A DNA stretch of 23,092 bases from CAZPHU01 sp964419255. GTDB taxonomy: Bacteria > Fibrobacterota > Chitinivibrionia > Chitinivibrionales > CAYFVL01. The notes under the pieces were generated by a model. It searched no databases. It was not told the DNA's origin and saw only the letters and a list, made by a program, of their open reading frames with translations. The translations under genes were made by a program, and so were the position numbers. Below are positions 1-6,495 of the stretch, piece by piece. Every line of letters begins with the position of its first letter. The stretch's first letter is position 1. The DNA lies in the NCBI GenBank assembly GCA_964419255.1, contig CAYQOU010000067.1, positions 1 to 23,092 of the forward strand, in the 5' to 3' direction.

Positions 1-35
1 TTCTTACTTCTTACTTCTTACTTCTTACTTCTTAC
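1..35. repeat. Tandem heptamer array, 5 x TTCTTAC
   Basis: Five uninterrupted copies of TTCTTAC start at the first base of the window, followed by a degenerate continuation (CTTCTAC). The array lies 3 bp past the TAG stop of the AgmX-like gene on the minus strand, where it reads GTAAGAA. The left edge of the window cuts it, so its true length is unknown. It has no dyad symmetry, so it is not a hairpin terminator. Confidence 0.9.
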
Positions 36-38
36 CTT

Positions 39-1595
39 CTACATTTCCCGGTAAAATTCGAACGGATAGCGAATTTTCATTGATCCGAGACTGTCGGGCA
101 CCGGTCGAAATCTCCAGGTATCTATCCTTTCGGCGACCTGTTTCTCGAACGTTTGATCTCCCAGATCTGATTGGACCACTTCGACATCACCGACATTTCC
201 ATCAGCTTCAATCACCATCTCCACCAGAATTTTTCCACTCAGACTATTACCGCCACGCAGTCTTTTGTTGTAAAGATACCTGAGTTGAGTGGAATTCTCA
301 TCGATCGCGCTTTTCAATACGGTGGGACGACGAAAAGGGTTACCGGCCAGAGCCTGCTTTCTTTGCAACTCACGGGCTTCAAATTTGCTCAACCCCTTCT
401 CCCGTATCATCTTGCGGGTCATTTTTTCGAGTTGCTTTTGTTTCTCCTTTTTATTGGTCAGATCAAGTTCACCGATCTGATTTATCAAATCCATAACCTG
501 CTTATTCGATGATAGTTGTCCGTCAGAACCTTTTTCGATTTCTCCCTGCAGTTCCTTTCGGATCGAACTTGTAGACATCATCTCGGTAAACTGTTCGACC
601 CGTGCCATAAATTTCTGATCCTTATATGCTTTCAGCTGCTCCCGTGCCTCCTGGGCCATCTGCTTTTTCTGCTCGTAAAATTCCCCAAGCATCAACATGC
701 GCCGGTTGGCTTCCCTGGCCAGTTTCCCGCCCTTATTAGTCAAAAACCGATACTCTATTAGTGCTTCCTGAATCTCACCAAGCTCTTCGTGGGAGCGTCC
801 CTTGAAAAACCGTGCCTCCGCCACATTGGCTCCCTCGGCATTAGACCGGAGAAAGGTTGAATAGTGCTTAATGGCGCTTCGATAATCCATAAGCAGATAA
901 AACTGTTTGGCTTTCTCGAGCTGAGAAAGATTATGTTTTAGCACTTTCTGCCGTTGAGCTTCTATCGACTGAATGAAATCGAGAAGTTTCCAGGAAAGAA
1001 TCCCCGCATCCGTATTTGGATAGTGATTTATCACCCGTTCATAAATGCTTTTTGCCGATTCGTACTCACTCATCATTGAATGACAGAATGCTTTATGCAC
1101 CAGAACATATGCACGAATATCCTTTTCTATATCGTTCATACCCAAAACATCATTGTATATTTTAATGGCTTCCGTATACCTTCTCGTACGCTCCCAAAAA
1201 TAGCCGATTTCCAGTACGTGAAAAATCTTATTCTCTTCCTTGGGATTTATGATTTCTTTTCCGAGTATCGTACGGATGACATTCAAAACCATGCGTACCG
1301 GAAGGATATACTTTTTTTCCTCTTCAATGCCCTCGGTACGTTCTCCGGCCATAAGTGTTTGAATTTTTGCCTCCAACTCATAATCCTCATAGTTTGCCTC
1401 CCCCTGCTCGATGCGTCTTTTTATAAGCTCGTATTTGGCAACTATGCCTAAGGATCGTGAGGCGCCGGTGTTATCTGCGACTTTTCCCAGAAGGTAGCTG
1501 ATCTCCTGCATACGAATATCGATCGAACCGATGTTGAAGACAACGGTAACCGTCACCAGCAGCAGTATCAGGATCAGACGAAGAACGGTTTTCAT
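39..1595 (-). CDS. Membrane-anchored TPR protein with AgmX/PglI (TonB-like) C-terminal domain
   Basis: A 518-residue protein of unknown precise role. Residues 5-22 form a strongly hydrophobic N-terminal helix, read as an uncleaved anchor, so the bulk is probably periplasmic. Residues about 125-290 contain TPR-like helical pairs (for example around 137-152, 175-192 and 268-282). Residues about 305-415 are charged, coiled-coil-like and rich in K, E and Q. Residues about 430-518 match the AgmX/PglI C-terminal pattern: an LRYLYNKRL helix, then SGKILVEMVIEADGNV, a TWRF motif and a terminal RYPFEF strand. That family is TonB-like and is known from Myxococcus gliding proteins, but no ExbB/ExbD partner is in view. 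The start overlaps the stop of the upstream GGDEF gene (ATGA, 1592-1595), indicating translational coupling. TonB-type energy transduction is possible but not shown. Confidence 0.8.
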   Translation of the reverse strand: MKTVLRLILILLLVTVTVVFNIGSIDIRMQEISYLLGKVADNTGASRSLGIVAKYELIKRRIEQGEANYEDYELEAKIQTLMAGERTEGIEEEKKYILPVRMVLNVIRTILGKEIINPKEENKIFHVLEIGYFWERTRRYTEAIKIYNDVLGMNDIEKDIRAYVLVHKAFCHSMMSEYESAKSIYERVINHYPNTDAGILSWKLLDFIQSIEAQRQKVLKHNLSQLEKAKQFYLLMDYRSAIKHYSTFLRSNAEGANVAEARFFKGRSHEELGEIQEALIEYRFLTNKGGKLAREANRRMLMLGEFYEQKKQMAQEAREQLKAYKDQKFMARVEQFTEMMSTSSIRKELQGEIEKGSDGQLSSNKQVMDLINQIGELDLTNKKEKQKQLEKMTRKMIREKGLSKFEARELQRKQALAGNPFRRPTVLKSAIDENSTQLRYLYNKRLRGGNSLSGKILVEMVIEADGNVGDVEVVQSDLGDQTFEKQVAERIDTWRFRPVPDSLGSMKIRYPFEFYREM

Positions 1596-3091
1596 ACCGG
1601 CCTGTCCCTGGGAGATTTGTCTTCCGGATGATTGGCAACAGTCTTCTTATGCACAGCTTTAGGTGGCATGGCAGTCCTGTTGATGTTCGATTGAGGATGA
1701 TTAGCCGCGTCACCCTGTTGCCGCTTTCGCAGCTGCATCGCCGCCGCAAGAGATATTTTCTGTGTGGGGCTTACTGGTGTGGATCTGCGATCGATGGCGT
1801 AGCAGGAGCCGTCCATCTTTTTTACGAAATTTTTAACCTCCGCTGCCACCTGTATCATTTCCGCATGACGGCGGAATGGGCGTGTTTTGTTGCTGACAAC
1901 GGCAACGGAGATGCTCATCAGCGGAAATCTCTGTCTTTGCCCCTGACGATTAATCGACTCGATAAATCCGTTACGAGCGTCTATCGAATTATAGAACTGA
2001 TACACTCCCCTGTCAAAAGTGGTTATGAATGCTTTTGCAAAAGCCTCCCAACATTCACAGTCGCATACCACCACAAAGTCATCCCCGCCTTCATGGCCGA
2101 CAAATACATTTTTCATATCCCGTCTTTTAGCAACAGCAAACAGGCAGTCACGGGTATAGAGTATCGCTTCATCTCCTTTTGTAAACCCGTATTTGTCATT
2201 GTATGCCTTGAAGTTATCGAGATCACAATACAGGACGCTTATAAAACGTCCATTGCTGAGGCTCTCGTCTATATAATTGGCGATGGTTATGTTTCCCGGC
2301 AAACCAGTCAACGGATTAGCCCCTTTGGCCTCATCCCGCATGCGTTGAAGCGCCACGCTCATCTCATTAAATGATGTGGCAAGCTGACCGATTTCATCAT
2401 CCCGCACAATCGGAATCCTTATGTCCAGATCCCCCCGGGAAATCGCGTGGGTAGCATCCGACAATTTTCGTAATGGGAAAATGAACATTTTGGATATTGC
2501 TATGGCAAAAATGACATGAATTCCGATAATCAACAGACCGATCAGCAGACATTGCCGATAGAGATATGTCATCTGTTTGTTGATATCTTTCATCTCCAGA
2601 TTTATTGCCGCAGTTCCGATTTTGTCGCTCTCGTAAGTGAAAGGTATATACAGATCTATAGTTTTTTGTTTGTTGTGCACCTTGTGATAAAACAACTTAT
2701 CTTCAAAACTTCGTTTGGTTATGGCCATGTTGATCATTTTCAACTGTTCCGTCGAGGCTTCTTCTTTATCGACTTTTTGATTTTGTTGGATTGAAACGAA
2801 AACTTTGCCTGCTTCACTAAACAAGGTAATTGTTCGAATGCCCAGGAAATTGGCTTCTTTTAAGATTTTGTTGATAGTAACGGTGCTGATTGAGCCTTCA
2901 CCGGCGACAATCTTGTCGATGTGATATTTGAGTGTAGAGCCTTTGTGTTGACTGTTTAAAATCGCGTTTTCGGCAATCAGGTCAAGCTGATTTTCGAAAA
3001 CCATCAACACGAACACGGAGACATTTAGTATGGTCACAAAAAAATAGATGAGACCGGTTTTGAATATTAATGACTTCGCCCGTAACTGCAT
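1592..3091 (-). CDS. Membrane HAMP-GGDEF protein with GGDDF signature (putative diguanylate cyclase)
   Basis: A 499-residue sensor. TM1 is at about 11-32, a periplasmic input region spans about 33-178, TM2 is at about 181-203, HAMP at about 203-255 and a GGDEF domain at about 259-432. The domain opens with the usual NPLTGLPGN motif, and CDLDNFKAYND (289-299) supplies the metal- and nucleotide-binding Asp290. The signature is GGDDF (335-339), with Asp in place of the usual Glu. No RxxD inhibitory site lies at the expected distance upstream. A polar, proline- and lysine-rich tail (about 433-499) extends past the catalytic domain. Cyclic-di-GMP synthesis is plausible, but the Glu-to-Asp change leaves activity uncertain. 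The start is supported by an AAGGAAAG site about 11 bp upstream. The gene heads a two-gene unit with the AgmX-like gene. Confidence 0.88.
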   Translation of the reverse strand: MQLRAKSLIFKTGLIYFFVTILNVSVFVLMVFENQLDLIAENAILNSQHKGSTLKYHIDKIVAGEGSISTVTINKILKEANFLGIRTITLFSEAGKVFVSIQQNQKVDKEEASTEQLKMINMAITKRSFEDKLFYHKVHNKQKTIDLYIPFTYESDKIGTAAINLEMKDINKQMTYLYRQCLLIGLLIIGIHVIFAIAISKMFIFPLRKLSDATHAISRGDLDIRIPIVRDDEIGQLATSFNEMSVALQRMRDEAKGANPLTGLPGNITIANYIDESLSNGRFISVLYCDLDNFKAYNDKYGFTKGDEAILYTRDCLFAVAKRRDMKNVFVGHEGGDDFVVVCDCECWEAFAKAFITTFDRGVYQFYNSIDARNGFIESINRQGQRQRFPLMSISVAVVSNKTRPFRRHAEMIQVAAEVKNFVKKMDGSCYAIDRRSTPVSPTQKISLAAAMQLRKRQQGDAANHPQSNINRTAMPPKAVHKKTVANHPEDKSPRDRPV

Positions 3092-3181
3092 AAGGATGTC
3101 TTTCCTTCATTGTAAGCACTTGTTTTTGGTATACGTCCCGCTTGCAACAGACGCATAAATACAAAAGAGCGCATTTTCAGC

Positions 3182-3207
3182 AGGGTATCTCTGATTAATC
3201 ATACCCT
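3182..3207. promoter_or_regulatory. Inverted repeat and palindrome over the -10 of the GGDEF promoter
   Basis: AGGGTAT (3182-3188) and ATACCCT (3201-3207) form a perfect 7-bp inverted repeat around a 12-bp centre. A perfect 10-bp palindrome, TGATTAATCA (3192-3201), sits within that span. Both overlap the predicted -10 hexamer at 3198-3203, which suits a repressor operator. An RNA hairpin around the transcription start is an alternative. Confidence 0.45.
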
Positions 3208-3226
3208 TTCACAAAAACATTGTCAA
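3198..3226 (-). promoter_or_regulatory. Sigma-70-type promoter for the GGDEF/AgmX-like unit
   Basis: On the minus strand a perfect -35 TTGACA (3221-3226) is followed after exactly 17 bp by TATGAT (3198-3203). It lies about 107 bp upstream of the GGDEF start at 3091, which leaves a leader of about 100 nt. It is the clearest promoter in the 362-bp gap between this unit and the response-regulator gene. The rest of that gap (3227-3384) shows nothing I can name. Confidence 0.75.
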
Positions 3227-3384
3227 TAATAGACACTCTTTTCTCGGAGGAAAAACCGGGCACACAGAATTTATGTTTCAGACATAATCCTTTTTCGAGA
3301 ATTTGGCCGGTTAATGCGAGGATTTAAGAGGATAATATGAAGTTCGGTAAAGCCGGAGAATCAGGGGGTCAAAATCAATGAATC

Positions 3385-3409
3385 AAAAACCACATGATTA
3401 CATAGTGGT
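3385..3409 (-). terminator. Intrinsic terminator of the TPR/FlgN-like/kinase/regulator operon
   Basis: Read on the minus strand, ACCAC + ATG pairs with CAT + GTGGT around a TAAT loop, with one bulged T. This gives an 8-bp stem followed at once by a run of five T. It begins 44 bp after the stop of the sigma-54 activator gene, where a rho-independent terminator is expected. Confidence 0.65.
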
Positions 3410-3453
3410 CTCATAGGCTCAGAACCGCTCAATTCAGGTACTTCTTTGCTAAA

Positions 3454-4809
3454 CTACCAGCCATCTTCCTGCACGTGCAATGCCTGATATTCATTTAGCT
3501 TATTGCGCAGGGTACGAATCGAGATATCAAGCATCTGAGCAGCTTTTGTCCTGTTGTCGTTGCAGTACTCGAGGGTTTTTAAAATCAGCTCTTTTTCGGC
3601 ATCCGCAACTGTCATTCCAGCTTCCAGCCCCTGCCCGCCTGATTTGACTGGAGTGGCAACATCAAACAAAGCCGGTTTAATCATTCCGTTTCTGGTTAAA
3701 ACGACCGCACGCTCGACAGCATTCTCCAGCTCACGGATATTGCCCGGCCAGCTGTGTTTTCTCATCTTTTCAAAGCATTCCGGCTCCAATCCTTCGACGT
3801 GAAAACCATTCTCATCATTGCACTTTTGCACGAAATGATTTGCCAGCACTTCGAAATCTTCCATCCGTTCACGAAGCGGTGGCAGCTGTATGTGAAAAAC
3901 GTTTAGACGGTAGAAAAGATCCTCCCGGAAATTGCCCTTTTCCACCTCTTGTCGCAGATTTCGATTGGTAGTTGCGACAATTCTGACATCAACACTGACC
4001 GAATTGTCCCCCCCCACCTTACTGACTTCACGTTCCTGCAAGACTCTGAGAAGTTTTGCCTGCACATGAATGGGCATCTCTCCTATCTCATCGAGAAGAA
4101 AGGTGCCGCCGGAGGCCCGTTCAAACATTCCGGCCCTGCTTCGCAATGCACCGGTAAAGGCCCCTTTCTCATGTCCAAACAGCTCCGACTCGATAAGTCC
4201 CTCCGGAAGAGCCGCACAGTTTACCTTAACAAACGGGCCGGCCTGCCGAGGGCTGAGATAATGAATCGAGCGGGCGATCAGCTCCTTTCCGGTACCGCTT
4301 TCTCCCGAAATCAACACCGTGGAGCGACTCTGAGCAACTGTTGCGACTAGCTCCTTTATTTCTTTAATGGAGCGAGTCGCACCTATATAGTTCCACTTGT
4401 CCCGAAGCGCAGTCTTCAGACGCTTGTTCTCCGTAACAAGGTTTCGATACCTTAACGTACGCTCGACATTCAGCTCCACCTGATCAAGCAGATTCATCGA
4501 TTTTTGAATGAAATCATATGCCCCCTTCTTCATCGCTTCAACCGCAAGGTCAACCGCCCCGAAAGCAGTTATGACAACAAAGGGAATATCTTCATCTATC
4601 TTCTTAATCTTTTCCAGAAGTTCTATCCCGGACATGCCGGGCATTTTTATATCCGAGATGACCAAATCGTAGCTTTCGTTCTGAAAAACTTCCAGCGCCT
4701 GGTGTCCATTAGAACATGATTCGACCTGCAATCCTTTACGCTCAAGGATCTCCACCAGTGATTCGCGCATATGCAAATCATCATCGACAACAAGTACTCT
4801 TTTCGCCAT
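3454..4809 (-). CDS. NtrC-family sigma-54-dependent response regulator
   Basis: A 451-residue protein with the full three-domain NtrC layout. The receiver (1-120) has D10, D11, phosphoacceptor D53, T81 and K103. The AAA+ domain (about 140-375) has Walker A GESGTGKE (169-176), the sigma-54-contacting GAFTGA loop (216-221), Walker B GGTFLLDEIGE (234-244) and an RLN..PLRER segment (301-315). The C-terminal Fis-type helix-turn-helix (about 402-440) reads TKAAQMLDISIRTLRNKL. All elements needed for open-complex formation are present. One oddity is K103-S104 in the receiver, where most relatives have Lys-Pro. The gene starts 13 bp after the kinase stop, with an AAGGA site that overlaps the kinase TAA, so the kinase is the likely partner. 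Regulation of flagellar genes is suggested by context only. Confidence 0.93.
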   Translation of the reverse strand: MAKRVLVVDDDLHMRESLVEILERKGLQVESCSNGHQALEVFQNESYDLVISDIKMPGMSGIELLEKIKKIDEDIPFVVITAFGAVDLAVEAMKKGAYDFIQKSMNLLDQVELNVERTLRYRNLVTENKRLKTALRDKWNYIGATRSIKEIKELVATVAQSRSTVLISGESGTGKELIARSIHYLSPRQAGPFVKVNCAALPEGLIESELFGHEKGAFTGALRSRAGMFERASGGTFLLDEIGEMPIHVQAKLLRVLQEREVSKVGGDNSVSVDVRIVATTNRNLRQEVEKGNFREDLFYRLNVFHIQLPPLRERMEDFEVLANHFVQKCNDENGFHVEGLEPECFEKMRKHSWPGNIRELENAVERAVVLTRNGMIKPALFDVATPVKSGGQGLEAGMTVADAEKELILKTLEYCNDNRTKAAQMLDISIRTLRNKLNEYQALHVQEDGW

Positions 4810-4822
4810 TTCTCTGATTTCC

Positions 4823-6088
4823 TTATATCGAACGAGGCAAAAACACAGTCACATCAGTCCCTTTTCCGGGTGAGCTGTCCACTGTTATGTAGCCCGAATG
4901 ATAATCAATAAATTTCTTTACAATCGCAAGGCCGAGTCCCGTACCATTTTCCTTTGTAGTATGAAATGGATCGAAAATCTTCTCCAGAAGGTGCTTTTCT
5001 ATACCCTCACCGGTATCCTTTACACGAAAACAGACATATTCACTCTGCTTTGAGGGCCTGTCAATACACACACACAGCTCTCCTCCATCCGGCGTCGCCT
5101 GCACGGCATTGAGACAAAGGTTAAGCACCACCTGCTGCATCTTTTCGGGATCAGCCTTTACCATTATATCTCCATTGCGCGCGTCCCAGTCTTTCCTTAC
5201 ATCAATGACCCGCTGGAGCCTTTCGATTTCTATTTCCACAAAATTTATCGTCTCGTTCAGAAGTTCATTCAAAGGAACGGAACGCAAATCCGCGCGGATG
5301 GGTCTGCTGTATACCAGCAAATTAGATACTATTCGGTTGAGGCGGGATAATCCATCGGTCATCTTCTTGAGTGTTTTTCGCCGGGGATCATCGGCATCAA
5401 AATCCCGTTCAAGGAGCCCCGCCCACACGCCCATCGCACCCAGAGGATTGCGAATCTCGTGTGCAACCGTCGCGGACATCTCTCCCAGAACCGCCATCGT
5501 CCTGGTGCGCTGCATCTCCTCTTCCATCGCCTTTATCCGCGATATGTCACTGAATATCTCCACCGCCCCCAGCGATCGATGGCTCTGATCCCGCAGGGGT
5601 GCGGTCTGGTAGGAAACCGGTACCGGGTAACCGTCCTTATGCCATATGACTTTCTCATCCCACTGATGCCCTTTACCGGTGGCAAGAACCGAAAGCAGCC
5701 GGCTCTGTTGTCCCTTCTCCTGAGGTTTGCCGAAAACCTGTGCATATTGCTTTCCGATCACCTCATCGGAGGTGTAGCCGGTGATAGAGGAGGCTGCACG
5801 ATTGAACTGGGTAACAGTTCCTTTCATGTCAATTCCTATCACCCCGTTGTTCATGCTTTCCAGAATACTGTTGAGATAGGTACGCGTCTCCTCCAGCTCC
5901 ATCAGGCTGCGGGCGAGTTCACCATTTTTTTTGTCAAGTTCAAGGTTAACTTTTTTGAAATCCTGCTGCATCCCGGCATATGCCTGACTAAGCTTTTCGG
6001 CCCTCTCCTGAAATGCGACGAATGCATTCTGCAGAGATTCAAACATATCGACGGATACCATCTGATCCACTTTATTGAAATCATTCAT
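4823..6088 (-). CDS. Soluble PAS-domain histidine kinase (NtrB/AtoS/FlgS-like)
   Basis: A 421-residue cytoplasmic kinase with no membrane segment. Residues about 15-72 form a coiled coil, and a PAS domain occupies about 70-186 (ILESMNNGVIGIDMKG at 75-90). The HisKA domain carries the phosphoacceptor in VAHEIRNPLGAMG (H210). The ATPase domain has N-box LNLCLNAVQA (322-331), G1 DTGEGI (358-363), FDPFHTTK (372-379) and G2 GTGLGL (382-387). The start overlaps the stop of the upstream small helical gene by ATGA (6085-6088), and the response-regulator gene follows 13 bp after its stop. A soluble kinase next to a FlgN-like protein recalls FlgS of epsilonproteobacteria, which senses flagellar export state. 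That parallel is an inference, and a generic NtrB-like kinase would look the same. Confidence 0.92.
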   Translation of the reverse strand: MNDFNKVDQMVSVDMFESLQNAFVAFQERAEKLSQAYAGMQQDFKKVNLELDKKNGELARSLMELEETRTYLNSILESMNNGVIGIDMKGTVTQFNRAASSITGYTSDEVIGKQYAQVFGKPQEKGQQSRLLSVLATGKGHQWDEKVIWHKDGYPVPVSYQTAPLRDQSHRSLGAVEIFSDISRIKAMEEEMQRTRTMAVLGEMSATVAHEIRNPLGAMGVWAGLLERDFDADDPRRKTLKKMTDGLSRLNRIVSNLLVYSRPIRADLRSVPLNELLNETINFVEIEIERLQRVIDVRKDWDARNGDIMVKADPEKMQQVVLNLCLNAVQATPDGGELCVCIDRPSKQSEYVCFRVKDTGEGIEKHLLEKIFDPFHTTKENGTGLGLAIVKKFIDYHSGYITVDSSPGKGTDVTVFLPRSI

Positions 6089-6489
6089 TGTTCTTTTTTT
6101 TCTCCGCTGCTCATGAGATGCTCAAGGTAGCGTTTGACCTGATCCTCTGTTGCCAAAAACCGCTGAATGGATCGCTGAACTTCATCCAAAACAGCATTGA
6201 GAGTCTGGGCAGCCGGATTTCGACCGGCACTGTCTTTTTTCTGCTGCCACAACAGGCTCTCCTGCTGTGAGCGTTCCCGAACCACGGAGATCTGCTCCAG
6301 CAACTGCTGCTTCTCCTGAAAAAGAGGCATCACCGTGCTCACATCTCCTCGCGAAACCGACAACTGTCCCAGAATTCTCTGCCCCAGCGTGGTCAGACGA
6401 CGGTATAAGTCACGTTGTATGGTATACGACTCTGTGAGATTATCTACGAGTTTGTCGAGGAACGTATCATGCATATGGTTTGTATTCAC
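6085..6489 (-). CDS. Small helical coiled-coil protein, FlgN-like (possible flagellar export chaperone)
   Basis: A 134-residue, probably all-helical protein rich in Q, E, L and R, with no signal peptide or TM. The N-terminal half (DKLVDNLTESYTIQRDLYRRL) is followed by VMPLFQEKQQLLEQI (about 54-68). That layout, a helix with a 'leave-one-to-bind' EKQQLL-type segment, is typical of FlgN chaperones for hook-filament junction proteins. Sequence conservation in FlgN is low, so the family call is tentative. It starts 6 bp after the TPR gene stop and its stop overlaps the kinase start (ATGA), placing it inside a tightly coupled operon. An accessory protein controlling the kinase is the main alternative. 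Confidence 0.6.
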   Translation of the reverse strand: MNTNHMHDTFLDKLVDNLTESYTIQRDLYRRLTTLGQRILGQLSVSRGDVSTVMPLFQEKQQLLEQISVVRERSQQESLLWQQKKDSAGRNPAAQTLNAVLDEVQRSIQRFLATEDQVKRYLEHLMSSGEKKEQ

Positions 6490-6495
6490 TCAGCT

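Noticed and set aside
1628..2374. Long plus-strand frame of 248 codons
   Set aside because: It lies wholly inside the GGDEF gene on the other strand, whose domains are clear. The translation resembles nothing.
3192..3201. TGATTAATCA as a possible FNR box
   Set aside because: The half-sites are separated by 2 bp instead of the 4 bp of TTGAT-N4-ATCAA. It is kept only as an unassigned palindrome.
5459..6130. Plus-strand frame of 223 codons
   Set aside because: It is antisense to the histidine kinase, whose motifs are all intact on the minus strand.
3454..6489. Naming the kinase and regulator flgS/flgR and the small gene flgN
   Set aside because: The domain layout fits many NtrB/NtrC pairs and FlgN similarity is weak, so symbols were withheld.
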